Assembly (NCBI GenBank): GCA_009843635.1
Contig: VYDB01000088.1
Coordinates: 1 to 64,000, forward strand
Direction of reading: 5' to 3'
Source: Gammaproteobacteria bacterium
Lineage (GTDB): Bacteria; Pseudomonadota; Gammaproteobacteria; Pseudomonadales; Azotimanducaceae
DNA length: 64,000 nt
Below, piece after piece: positions 24,916 through 33,413 of the stretch; within the stretch, counting starts at the first letter, position 1; each line of letters opens with the position of its first letter. Position numbers and translations under genes: made by a program. The notes under the pieces were generated by a model. It worked only from the letters and a program-made list of their open reading frames with translations. It made no database searches and was not told the origin of the DNA.

Positions 24916-26290
24916 CGGTCGCGTCGTCACCGCAAGCGACGACTACAGGGCTGACATCTATGTCGAAGACGACAAGGTCTCCCTTATCGGAAACAGCCTC
25001 GACCTGCAGGCCGATGAAGTCATCGACGCCTCCGGAAAGCTGGTAATCCCCGGTGGCGTCGATCCGCACACCCACATGGACATGCCCTTCGGCGGCACGA
25101 CTAGCTCCGACGACTTTGAGTCCGGCACCCGGGCCGCCGCATTCGGCGGAACCACGACCATCATCGACTTCGCCATCCAAATCAAAGGCAACTCAACTCT
25201 GGAGGCTCTGGAGACTTGGCACGCAAAGGCTGAGGGCAAGGCGTCCATCGACTATGGCTTCCACATGATCGTTACCGACATGGAAGACAAGAGGCTGTGG
25301 GAAATGAGACGCCTGGCCGACGAGGGCGTCACCTCCTACAAAATGTTCATGGCATACCCCGGAGTGCTCTATGTCGATGACGGCACCCTGTTCCGCGCCA
25401 TGCGCAAAGCCGGGGATGACGGGACCTTGGTCTGCATGCATGCCGAGAACGGCATCGTCATCGACGAGATCGTGAAACTGGCGCTCAAGGAGGGCAAGAC
25501 CTCACCGAAGTATCATGCCCTGACTCGACCGACGCGGATGGAGGCCGAGGGCGTGCATCGCTCAATCGCCATCGCGGAGGTGGCCGGGGTGCCGGTCTAT
25601 ATCGTCCACTTGAGCAGCGCCGATGCGCTCGAACAGGTCAACCTTGCGCGCAAGCGCGGCGCCCTCGTCTTCGCAGAGACCTGTCCCCAATACCTGTTCT
25701 TGGACATCGACTACTACGACCGCGAAGGATTCGAGGGCGCGAAGTACGTCATGACGCCAGCGCTGCGTGAGCGCTGGAACCAGGACGAACTGTGGCGGGG
25801 GCTGAAATTCGGCGACCTCCAAAGCATCTCCACCGACCACTGTCCATTCTGCTTCAAGGATCAGAAAACACTGGGAATCGACGACTTCAGCAAGATTCCG
25901 AACGGAGCGCCGGGCGTGGAGAACCGCCTGAGCCTGGTGTACAACGGCGGCGTCGCCGCCGGTCGAATATCAGTGAATCGATTCGTCGAACTCACTTCAA
26001 CGGCAGCCGCGAAGCTATTCGGGCTGTTTCCCAAAAAGGGCACCGTGGCCGTCGGCAGCGATGCCGACATCGTCATCTTCGATCCCGAGCGCCGCGAAAC
26101 CATCAGCGTTGACAATCCCTGCACCCATCACATGCGCGTTGACTACAACGCCTACGAAGGGATCGAAACCCAGGGGTTCAGCGAAACGGTCATCAGCCGA
26201 GGCAAGGTGATCGTCTCCAACAATGAGTGGCACGGCAGCTCCGGCGCGGGCCAATTTGTCAAGCGCGGGCTGTTCAGCGGCGCGAACTGA
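24896..26290 (+). CDS. Dihydropyrimidinase / hydantoinase
   Basis: Zinc amidohydrolase that opens dihydropyrimidine or hydantoin rings to N-carbamoyl amino acids in the cytoplasm. The 464-residue length and motifs match: metal ligands His58 and His60 in GGVDPHTHMDM, the lysine to be carboxylated (Lys149 in SYKMFMAYPG), His182 in MHAENG, His238 in VYIVHLSSADA, Asp314 in ISTDHCPF. The ATG at 24896 has GGAGA upstream and lies within the end of the permease gene, so uptake and ring opening are translationally linked. Whether it prefers dihydrouracil/dihydrothymine or a 5-substituted hydantoin cannot be read from the sequence. Confidence 0.94.
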   Translation: MSLLIRNGRVVTASDDYRADIYVEDDKVSLIGNSLDLQADEVIDASGKLVIPGGVDPHTHMDMPFGGTTSSDDFESGTRAAAFGGTTTIIDFAIQIKGNSTLEALETWHAKAEGKASIDYGFHMIVTDMEDKRLWEMRRLADEGVTSYKMFMAYPGVLYVDDGTLFRAMRKAGDDGTLVCMHAENGIVIDEIVKLALKEGKTSPKYHALTRPTRMEAEGVHRSIAIAEVAGVPVYIVHLSSADALEQVNLARKRGALVFAETCPQYLFLDIDYYDREGFEGAKYVMTPALRERWNQDELWRGLKFGDLQSISTDHCPFCFKDQKTLGIDDFSKIPNGAPGVENRLSLVYNGGVAAGRISVNRFVELTSTAAAKLFGLFPKKGTVAVGSDADIVIFDPERRETISVDNPCTHHMRVDYNAYEGIETQGFSETVISRGKVIVSNNEWHGSSGAGQFVKRGLFSGAN

Positions 26291-26317
26291 AACCCGCCTA
26301 GACCAACGAGGAACCCC

Positions 26318-27184
26318 ATGCCCCGAACGCTCAAGACAGGGCTCATCCAGTTATCCCTGCCCGACTTAAGCCCGACGGCTTCCATGCGGGAAACCGTGGA
26401 CGAAATGACTGCCAAGCACATACCGTTCATTCAGGAAGCGGGAAGGCGCGGCGTGCAAGTCCTGTGTCTGCAGGAGATATTCAGCACACCCTACTTTTGC
26501 CCTAGCCAAGACGCATCCTGGTACGAAACGGCGGAACCCGTGCCCGGCCCCACGACAGAGCGGCTTGCTGAGCTTGCGCGCGAATTCCAGATGGCCATCG
26601 TCGCCCCAATCTACGAGAAGGAGGCACCCGGCATCCTCTACAACACGGCCGTAGTCCTGGACGCGGACGGCGCCTATCTGGGCAAATACCGTAAGACCCA
26701 CATTCCCCATACATCGGGATTCTGGGAAAAGTTCTTCTTCCGTCCCGGCAATCTCGGCTACCCCGTGTTCCAAACCGCCTACGCCAAGGTCGGTGTCTAT
26801 ATCTGCTACGACCGGCACTTTCCGGAAGGGGCCCGCGCCCTAGGGCTGAACGGCGCTGAAGTGGTTTACAACCCTTCGGCGACGGTAAAGGGTCTTTCCG
26901 GGCACCTTTGGGAACTTGAGCAACCCGCCCATGCAGCCGCCAACGGCTACTTCATGGGCTGCGTCAACCGGGTGGGGGTGGAGGCGCCCTGGAACTTGGG
27001 TGAATTCTATGGCCGAAGTTACTTCGTCAACCCGCGCGGCGAGATCATCGCCCAAGCGGCAGAGGGCCGTGACGAACTCCTGGTGGCAGAGCTTGAACTG
27101 GACTTGATCGACGAAGTCCGCTCAACTTGGCAGTTCTATCGTGATCGCAGACCCGACAGCTACGGAAATCTGGTCGCGCCATGA
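26318..27184 (+). CDS. N-carbamoyl-beta-alanine amidohydrolase-like nitrilase-family enzyme
   Basis: Carbon-nitrogen hydrolase that would remove the carbamoyl group of the hydantoinase product, releasing ammonia, carbon dioxide and an amino acid. The Glu-Lys-Cys triad is present: Glu53 in LQEIFSTPYF, Lys126 in KYRKTHIPH, Cys163 in YICYDRHFPE. GFWEKFFFRPGN and TWQFYRDRRP are phrases shared with beta-ureidopropionases. At 288 residues it is shorter at the N-terminus than the animal enzyme, as in bacteria. Gap to the upstream gene is 27 bp, with GAGGAA before the ATG. The alternative, N-carbamoylputrescine amidase, is less likely given the hydantoinase neighbour. Confidence 0.9.
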   Translation: MPRTLKTGLIQLSLPDLSPTASMRETVDEMTAKHIPFIQEAGRRGVQVLCLQEIFSTPYFCPSQDASWYETAEPVPGPTTERLAELAREFQMAIVAPIYEKEAPGILYNTAVVLDADGAYLGKYRKTHIPHTSGFWEKFFFRPGNLGYPVFQTAYAKVGVYICYDRHFPEGARALGLNGAEVVYNPSATVKGLSGHLWELEQPAHAAANGYFMGCVNRVGVEAPWNLGEFYGRSYFVNPRGEIIAQAAEGRDELLVAELELDLIDEVRSTWQFYRDRRPDSYGNLVAP

Positions 27185-27233
27185 GTTGAAAGAGCGTTGG
27201 ACTTAAAGCCAAGACTACCGCTAGGAGAGTGAG

Positions 27234-28685
27234 ATGAAACTCAAGGATCCAAGACTGCTCAAAACCCAAGCGTTGATTGACGGCCAGTGGCTCGATGCGG
27301 ATGACGGCGGCAGCATACCCGTGGTGAACCCCGCCGACGGCGAAGTCATTGCCCGAGTCGCCCGCTGCCAAGGCACCGAAACCCGCCGCGCCATAGAGGC
27401 TGCCAGCCGTGCGTTCCAAGACTGGCGCAGCCAAACGGCTAAGGCCCGCTCTCGGGCGCTCAGACGCTGGTTCGATCTGATCATCGCCCATCAGGAGGAT
27501 TTGGCAGTAATCATGACGGCGGAACAGGGCAAACCGCTGGCGGAATCGCGGGGAGAGGTTGCCTATGGTGCCGCCTTCCTGGAGTGGTTCGCAGAGGAGG
27601 CACCCCGCGTTTACGGCGACACGATTCCTGGACCGGCACCGGACAAACGGGTCGTCACCCTTAAGCAGCCGGTCGGCGTGGTCGCCTGCATCACCCCATG
27701 GAACTTTCCAATCGCCATGCTCACTCGGAAGGTCGGCCCGGCCCTTGCGGCTGGCTGCGCGGTGGTGTGCAAGCCAGCCTCCGCCACGCCGCTATCCGCT
27801 CTCGCCATCGCCGAACTGGCGGTTCGGGCCGACATCCCAGCCGGGGTGGTCAACGTGCTGGCTGGCGACACCCGTGCGATCGGGGGTGAACTCACTGCCA
27901 ACCCCGAAGTGCGCAAGCTGACCTTCACGGGTTCCACGGCCGTCGGCAAAATGCTGCTCGAACAGTGCGCGGCAACGGTCAAGCGCACCTCGATGGAACT
28001 CGGCGGCAATGCGCCGTTCATCGTGTTCAACGACGCCGACCTCGATGCCGCCGTTCAGGGTGCGCTGATTTGCAAATTCCGCAACGCCGGCCAGACCTGT
28101 GTCTGCGCCAACCGCATCCTTGTGCAGTCCGACATCCACGATGCCTTTGCCGAACGCCTCGCGGCCGCCGTGGCCGCATTGCGGGTCGGCAATGGGATGC
28201 AGCCCGAAACGGAAGTGGGTCCGTTGATCGACAGCAAGGCGGCCGATTCCGTGCTCGGCATGGTCGAGGACGCCGTGGAACTCGGCGCGGAAGTGCTCGC
28301 CGGAGGCCAACGAGCGGTGAACGGCGAGTGCTTTGTGGAACCCACAATACTCACCGGCGTGCGAAGCGACATGCGCGTGTTCCGGGAAGAGATATTCGGC
28401 CCCGTGGCGCCGTTGGTGAAGTTCGACACCGACGACGAAGCGGTCGAACTCGCCAACGACACCGAGTACGGACTGGCCGCTTACTTTTACTCCAGAGACA
28501 TTGGCCGCGTCTGGCGCATGGCCGAGCGCCTTGACTACGGCATTGTCGGCATCAATGAGGGAATCATCTCCAACGAAGCCGCCCCTTTCGGCGGCATGAA
28601 GGCGTCCGGAATTGGCCGCGAAGGATCAAAGTACGGCATGGACGAGTACTTAGAGGTCAAGTACCTATGCATGGGGGGCATTTAG
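27234..28685 (+). CDS. NAD(P)-dependent aldehyde dehydrogenase, succinate-semialdehyde type
   Basis: Oxidises a short semialdehyde to the acid. The 483-residue sequence resembles GabD: ITPWNFPIAMLTRKVGPALAAG, general base Glu255 in MELGGNAPF, nucleophile Cys289 in FRNAGQTCVCANR, and FGGMKASGIGREG near the end. AGGAG precedes ATG 27234. As last gene of the permease-hydantoinase operon it could handle malonate semialdehyde or methylmalonate semialdehyde formed by the aminotransferase at 11650-12969, closing a route from dihydropyrimidine to a carboxylic acid. It lacks features that would fix the substrate. Ends 12 bp from convergent hisA. Confidence 0.92.
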   Translation: MKLKDPRLLKTQALIDGQWLDADDGGSIPVVNPADGEVIARVARCQGTETRRAIEAASRAFQDWRSQTAKARSRALRRWFDLIIAHQEDLAVIMTAEQGKPLAESRGEVAYGAAFLEWFAEEAPRVYGDTIPGPAPDKRVVTLKQPVGVVACITPWNFPIAMLTRKVGPALAAGCAVVCKPASATPLSALAIAELAVRADIPAGVVNVLAGDTRAIGGELTANPEVRKLTFTGSTAVGKMLLEQCAATVKRTSMELGGNAPFIVFNDADLDAAVQGALICKFRNAGQTCVCANRILVQSDIHDAFAERLAAAVAALRVGNGMQPETEVGPLIDSKAADSVLGMVEDAVELGAEVLAGGQRAVNGECFVEPTILTGVRSDMRVFREEIFGPVAPLVKFDTDDEAVELANDTEYGLAAYFYSRDIGRVWRMAERLDYGIVGINEGIISNEAAPFGGMKASGIGREGSKYGMDEYLEVKYLCMGGI

Positions 28686-28697
28686 CGCACATCGAAA

Positions 28698-29435
28698 TCA
28701 AGCATCAAGCAGCGCTTGGCCTTGTTGGAAGTCCAAGGTGCCGGCATAGATGGCGCGTCCCGTAATGGCGCCCAGCAGCAGGTTGCCGGCCTGTTCATCG
28801 GCGGCCTTCAGCGCCGCTAGGTCGTTAAGGTCGTTGAGGCCCCCAGAGGCGATCACGGGAGTGGACAGGGCGGCGGCAAGCCGCAGCGTGGCGGCGGCGT
28901 TGATGCCGCTCTGCATGCCATCGCGCTCGATGTCCGTATAGACGATGCCAGCCAGGGGCAGCGCATCCGCCGCCCGGGCCAACTCGAGCACCGAGGCATC
29001 GGTGGTGATGTCCCAGCCATCCGTCGCTACCCGCTCCCCGCGGGCATCAAGCCCGAACAGGATTTGGCGCGGAAAGCGCGCTGCCAAGCGCTCAAGGAAA
29101 TCGAAATCCCGCACCGCGGCGGTGCCGACTATGACCGCTGCCACGCCGGCCTCCAGATAGGCCGCAGCCGTCTCAAGGGAGCGGATGCCGCCACCGACTT
29201 GAACCGGCACCCCACCCGCCCGGCGAACGATATCGGCGATGCAGCCCTGGTTGCGCGGCTCTCCGGCAAAGGCCGCATCAAGATCGACCACGTGCAGCCG
29301 TCGGCAGCCCGCCTCAAGCCAGTGCGCGGCCATGGCCGCCGGATCGTCGGAGTAGCGGGTGGCGTCGCTCATGCGACCCTGCTTGAGGCGCACGCATTGC
29401 CCATCCTTGAGATCGATGGCCGGGATCAACAACAT
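28698..29435 (-). CDS. hisA: ProFAR isomerase (histidine biosynthesis)
   Basis: Isomerises ProFAR to PRFAR, the fourth step of histidine synthesis. The 245-residue (beta-alpha)8 barrel has MLLIPAIDLKDGQCVRLKQG at its start, the first catalytic Asp in AIDL, the phosphate motifs QVGGGIRS and ASGGL, and YTDIERDGM with the second catalytic Asp. It follows hisB after 22 bp. Usually hisH lies between hisB and hisA and hisF follows hisA; neither is here, and instead the convergent aldehyde dehydrogenase of the catabolic island begins 12 bp on. Confidence 0.97.
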   Translation of the reverse strand: MLLIPAIDLKDGQCVRLKQGRMSDATRYSDDPAAMAAHWLEAGCRRLHVVDLDAAFAGEPRNQGCIADIVRRAGGVPVQVGGGIRSLETAAAYLEAGVAAVIVGTAAVRDFDFLERLAARFPRQILFGLDARGERVATDGWDITTDASVLELARAADALPLAGIVYTDIERDGMQSGINAAATLRLAAALSTPVIASGGLNDLNDLAALKAADEQAGNLLLGAITGRAIYAGTLDFQQGQALLDA

Positions 29436-29457
29436 GGCGAGGCCGCGCTCGGCAAGG

Positions 29458-30054
29458 CTACAGCGATCCCTTGGTCGACGGCACCTCGCCCGTGCTTCGC
29501 GGATCGAAGGCGACCGCCATGCGCAGCGCCCGGCCAAAGGCCTTGAACAGCGTCTCCGCCTGATGGTGGGCGTTGGCCCCGCGCAGATTGTCCAAGTGCA
29601 GGGTGACCTGGGCGTGGTTGACGAAACCCTGGAAGAACTCGCGCAGCAGATCGACATCAAAATCACCGATGCGGGGCCGCACGAAGGCGCAGTGGTATTC
29701 GAGCCCCGGCCGGCCGGAGAGATCGACCACCGCCCTTGATAAGGCCTCATCCAGCGGCACATAGGCATGGCCGTAGCGCCACACGCCCTGCTTGTCGCCC
29801 ACGGCCTTGGCGAGCGCTTGGCCGAAGACGATGCCCACGTCCTCCACGGTGTGATGCGCGTCAACCTCCAAGTCGCCTTCGGCGCGCACTTTCAGGTCGA
29901 TTCGCCCATGCCGCGCCACCTGGGCCAGCATGTGTTCGAAGAACGGCAGCCCGGTGGCCAGCTCGCAAAGGCCCTCTCCATCGAGGTCCAAGGCCAGTTC
30001 GATGCGGGTTTCCCGGGTGTTGCGGGTGATTTCAGCAGTGCGGGCAGTTTTCAT
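29458..30054 (-). CDS. hisB: Imidazoleglycerol-phosphate dehydratase
   Basis: Sixth step of histidine synthesis. The 198-residue monofunctional form has the manganese-binding motifs [40 protein letters not shown] and [18 protein letters not shown]. It lacks the N-terminal histidinol-phosphatase domain of E. coli HisB, as in Pseudomonas. Start is the ATG at 30054. A perfect -10 (30064-30069) ends only 9 bases before this ATG, so the message may be leaderless or nearly so; no Shine-Dalgarno is visible. Confidence 0.97.
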   Translation of the reverse strand: MKTARTAEITRNTRETRIELALDLDGEGLCELATGLPFFEHMLAQVARHGRIDLKVRAEGDLEVDAHHTVEDVGIVFGQALAKAVGDKQGVWRYGHAYVPLDEALSRAVVDLSGRPGLEYHCAFVRPRIGDFDVDLLREFFQGFVNHAQVTLHLDNLRGANAHHQAETLFKAFGRALRMAVAFDPRSTGEVPSTKGSL

Positions 30055-30063
30055 GGCGGCGCG

Positions 30064-30069
30064 ATTATA
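30064..30069 (-). promoter_or_regulatory. -10 box of hisBA, close to the start codon
   Basis: Minus strand reads TATAATCGCGCCGCC then ATG. A perfect -10 hexamer lies 9 bases before the hisB start, predicting transcription to begin 2-3 bases before the ATG. The box overlaps the stop codon of the upstream TMEM175-like gene (30065-30067). Same TATAATCGC block as at 7789-7797 and 34524-34532. Confidence 0.6.
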
Positions 30070-30775
30070 TAGGCGAAAGCGCCCGCCTTCTCTTGCGCCC
30101 CCGCACATTCACCCAAAAGAACGCCACGAACAGCGACCAATAGAACCAGCCAGCCAAACCATATTCATCGGTCGGGTTGAGAATCGCGATCAAGCTGGAC
30201 ACTAGGCCGATGCTGCTCACCGCGGCCCACAGGGTAATGTTCTGCATGGTGTCGAAACGCTCAAGTTCATTGAGCTGCAGCGCATCGCGCCGCCGCCAAG
30301 CGTACGCGTAGAGCGCGAGAATGATCCCCGAAAGGGATGCGAACGCTAGGCCGTAAAAGATGAAGATGGCGGCAACCTGCGCCGTCGTCACCTCGAAGGC
30401 GACTGGTAGCCAACCACCAGTGATCATGCCGAAGCCCAACGACATGACCACCCGCAAGGGATAGACCAGCACCAAGATGCCGGCGATCAGGAACACGGTG
30501 AGCCACAGGGACACCAAGTCATCCAAGCCGTAGAGGCGGCTCCACTTGTGATGGCCAATCCAGAACATGATCATCTGCGCCAAGCAGGCGAAAAAGACCG
30601 GCACGGACTTGAGCGCGGTCTGGAACTCCTCGTAACTCGACGGCACGTCGTCAACGGAAATGACCAGCAGCGTGACCGCAAAGGCGAAGGCCGCATCGGC
30701 AAAGGTCTCCAGCCGCGTCATCGATGCGCCGCGAATGCGGAAGCCCTTTTCGACCGGCAGCTCGTCCAGGTTCAT
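30065..30775 (-). CDS. TMEM175 / DUF1211-family membrane protein
   Basis: Inner-membrane protein of 236 residues with about six hydrophobic helices. The first helix contains [21 protein letters not shown], a variant of the R-x3-FSD signature (FSDGVFAIAITLL) that lines the pore of TMEM175-type potassium channels; serine is replaced by alanine, giving FAD. Helix 2-3 has [12 protein letters not shown], also family-like. Bacterial members usually carry one repeat of six helices and form tetramers. Potassium conduction is known for some members and inferred here. It ends 10 bp before hisB with no obvious functional tie. Confidence 0.8.
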   Translation of the reverse strand: MNLDELPVEKGFRIRGASMTRLETFADAAFAFAVTLLVISVDDVPSSYEEFQTALKSVPVFFACLAQMIMFWIGHHKWSRLYGLDDLVSLWLTVFLIAGILVLVYPLRVVMSLGFGMITGGWLPVAFEVTTAQVAAIFIFYGLAFASLSGIILALYAYAWRRRDALQLNELERFDTMQNITLWAAVSSIGLVSSLIAILNPTDEYGLAGWFYWSLFVAFFWVNVRGRKRRRALSPI

Positions 30776-30807
30776 CGCCCAATCCCTCCCAGCCTTGACG
30801 GCTGATC

Positions 30808-31407
30808 CTAGTGCGGCAAGTTGTCCGTGCGGGTCTGGCGACCGAGGTAACCCCCGTGGTGACGCAGGCCGTAGTCCTCCCGGGTCACGCCTTTCACCTC
30901 CAACAGCGCCAACGCCAAGGCGTCGGTGATGGCCAGCATGACCGCGGTGCTGGCGCTCGGCGTCAGGCCTAGGGGGCAGGGCTCATCGATCACGCCCATG
31001 TCCAGAATCAGGTCGGACAGCGTTCGCAGTTCCGAATCCGGATGCGAGGTGATGCCGATGACGGTGGCGACGCCGAGATGGCGCGACAGCTCCAGCATCT
31101 CCAGCACCTCCCGGCTCTTGCCGCTGGTCGAAAGGGCGACCATCAGATCATTGGCGCCGACCAGGCCCAGATCGCCATGGGCCGCCTCCGCTGGATGAAT
31201 GAAGTCTGCGGGCGTCGCCGTGGAGCAGAGGGTGGCGGCGAACTTGCGGGCGATGTGCCCGGCCTTGCCGATGCCGGTGGTCAGCACCTTGCCTTGGCAA
31301 GCCGCCAACGCCTGCACGGCTTGGACAAACTCATCGCCAACAGCGACGGCACGGATGGCGTCAGCCTCCGCCTGCAGCACGGCGCGCATGCGTTCCTGAA
31401 CGTTCAT
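30808..31407 (-). CDS. SIS-domain sugar-phosphate isomerase (KdsD-like, no CBS domains)
   Basis: Aldose-ketose sugar-phosphate isomerase fold of 199 residues. The sequence TTGIGKAGHIARKFAATLCSTATPADFIHPAEAAHGDLG is that of arabinose-5-phosphate isomerases (KdsD/KpsF/GutQ), as is TPSASTAVMLAITDALALALL. The full-length E. coli enzymes (about 325 residues) have two C-terminal CBS domains; here the protein stops after the SIS domain. It could therefore be a CBS-less arabinose-5-phosphate isomerase for Kdo synthesis, or an isomerase for another sugar, for instance amino-sugar metabolism beside the divergent hexosaminidase-kinase pair. Confidence 0.85.
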   Translation of the reverse strand: MNVQERMRAVLQAEADAIRAVAVGDEFVQAVQALAACQGKVLTTGIGKAGHIARKFAATLCSTATPADFIHPAEAAHGDLGLVGANDLMVALSTSGKSREVLEMLELSRHLGVATVIGITSHPDSELRTLSDLILDMGVIDEPCPLGLTPSASTAVMLAITDALALALLEVKGVTREDYGLRHHGGYLGRQTRTDNLPH

Positions 31408-31463
31408 GTTCCCATGGTGTCATGAAGGTGGAGGAATGCAACTCGCTGCACTAGGCTTGCGGC

Positions 31464-33413
31464 ATGAACCAGTTGTCTCTTGCGCCTAGGGTAGGCCGGG
31501 CGCAGTTTTCCACCGAGCGAGCGCAAGCCGGACTGCTCCAACGCCAAGGGCCAGTCAGCGCACCGCTCACCTCCATGCTGGACCGCGCCAACGGTTGGCT
31601 CAAGGGGCAAAGCAAAGCTACAGTGCCGGTTCGCTTTGAGGTGGACGACCAAGGCGAGACCCCGCCCGCCCTGCACGATGACGAAAGCTACCGACTAACG
31701 GTGTCGAACGATGGCGTGCGCATCAGCGCCCCGCGCTTGGCCGGTGCCCGGCACGCGCTGGCCACGCTGGTTCAGATCAGCAATCATTGCGGCCATCTGC
31801 CGCTCGGCCACATCGAGGACGCACCGAGCTTTCCATGGCGCGGCCTGATGCTGGACCCGGCCCGGCGCTTCCTCAGCTTGGACGCCCTGCTGGTCACCTT
31901 GGACGCGATGGCGCTGTGCAAGCTGAACGTGCTGCACCTGCACCTAACCGACGATCAGGGCTTCCGCTTCCAAAGCCGCGCCTACCCCAAGCTGGCCAGC
32001 GCCGAGAGCTACAGCCGCCGCGAGTTGCGCACGCTAGTGACGGTGGCGGCCGAGCGCGGCATCCGAGTCATCCCCGAACTCGACGTGCCCGGCCATGCGA
32101 CCAGTTGGTTGAGCGCCCATCCCGAATGGGGGCCGCGGCGCTCGCCGGTGCCGCCGAGCAGCCGGTTCGGCCCCCATGAAGCGGTGCTCAATCCCATCGA
32201 TCCCGCTTTCCAAGACGCGATCGACACCCTGGTCGGTGAGCTGGCCGACGTTTTTCCCGATCGATTCATCCACCTCGGCGGCGACGAGGTGAATCCGGCA
32301 TGGTGGAACGAGAGCAGCGAAATCGCGGCTTACATGGCGCATCACGACCTAGGGAGCCCCGCTGCCCTGCAGGCCCAGTTCAGGGCGCTTCTCGCTGCCA
32401 CCGCCGCCCGGCACGGCAAGCGGATCATCGGCTGGGACGAAGCGCTCGACGGCGGAGCGCCGGCCACGATGGTGGTGCAAAGCTGGCGCGGCGCCACCGC
32501 CCGGGGCCGGGCGCTGGCCGCAGGCCATGACTGCGTGGTGTCTTCCGGATACTACTTGGACCTGCTCTATCCGGCGGACGTGCATCACGCCTACGGGCCG
32601 GACGCACCCGAAGAGGAATTGCTGGTCCTTGAGGATGCCTTGCTTGTGGACCCCCGTTTCAATCACGTTGCAGCGGGCTTGAAGTGGACCCAAGGGTGGC
32701 GCCAGCCAGCGCCCTCCCCCGGCGCCGGCAAGGTGTTGGGCGGCGAGGCCTGCCTGTGGTCGGAACTGGTGAGCGAGGAATTGCTGCCGGTGCGGCTTTG
32801 GTCGCGCATGCCCCTGGTTGCGGACCGCTTCTGGTCCAACCAGCCCGCGCCCGACGACTTCGGCGGCTGGCTTGAAGCGTCTCTGAATCACCTCGCAGCC
32901 GCAGGCATCGTCGATGTCCCGCACGCCAGCCGCACCTTGTTGCGGCGCTTCGGGGTCAAGGAGCGCCAGTTGCCTGCCGTGGCCCTGCTGGAGCCGATCA
33001 AGTGGTACGGACGGCTGTTGGGACAGGCCGCCCTGGAAGCCCGAATGGGCGGGCAGGAAATGCCGCAGTCCAGGCCCTATGGCACCGACTCGCCCTTGGA
33101 CCGCCCGGTGGATGCGCTGCTCCCGGAGAGCCTAGCCGCCCGCCGATTCGGGGAACTGCTGGCTGAGGGCGGCGCACCGCTACTCGACGAATGCACTCGG
33201 TTGCTCGACATTTGCGCGGCGGAGGACTTCATCCCCGAACTGATGCCGCCGATCGCCAACCTCAGGCTGATCCTCCAAACTGTCGTCGATGTGGCCACCG
33301 GAAGGCTTGGCCAAGCTGAAGCCCTGCAACGCATCGCCAAAGCCAGTGGGCCCTCAGGCGAGTACATCGTTGCCATCGCGCCGCCAGTGCTGGCTTGGCT
33401 GGAGGCACCATGA
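31464..33413 (+). CDS. GH20 beta-N-acetylhexosaminidase, apparently cytoplasmic
   Basis: Retaining hexosaminidase that removes terminal GlcNAc or GalNAc by substrate-assisted catalysis. The 649-residue protein has a GH20b-like N-terminal domain (1-120), then the barrel with FPWRGLMLDPARRF, LNVLHLHLTDDQGFR, IPELDVPGHATSW and the catalytic Asp-Glu pair in FIHLGGDEVNP. No signal peptide or lipobox is present at the N-terminus, unlike most bacterial chitobiases, so it would act on imported disaccharides or on turnover products. It is coupled by ATGA to a NahK-like kinase gene, a natural next step for a released amino sugar. Confidence 0.93.
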   Translation: MNQLSLAPRVGRAQFSTERAQAGLLQRQGPVSAPLTSMLDRANGWLKGQSKATVPVRFEVDDQGETPPALHDDESYRLTVSNDGVRISAPRLAGARHALATLVQISNHCGHLPLGHIEDAPSFPWRGLMLDPARRFLSLDALLVTLDAMALCKLNVLHLHLTDDQGFRFQSRAYPKLASAESYSRRELRTLVTVAAERGIRVIPELDVPGHATSWLSAHPEWGPRRSPVPPSSRFGPHEAVLNPIDPAFQDAIDTLVGELADVFPDRFIHLGGDEVNPAWWNESSEIAAYMAHHDLGSPAALQAQFRALLAATAARHGKRIIGWDEALDGGAPATMVVQSWRGATARGRALAAGHDCVVSSGYYLDLLYPADVHHAYGPDAPEEELLVLEDALLVDPRFNHVAAGLKWTQGWRQPAPSPGAGKVLGGEACLWSELVSEELLPVRLWSRMPLVADRFWSNQPAPDDFGGWLEASLNHLAAAGIVDVPHASRTLLRRFGVKERQLPAVALLEPIKWYGRLLGQAALEARMGGQEMPQSRPYGTDSPLDRPVDALLPESLAARRFGELLAEGGAPLLDECTRLLDICAAEDFIPELMPPIANLRLILQTVVDVATGRLGQAEALQRIAKASGPSGEYIVAIAPPVLAWLEAP

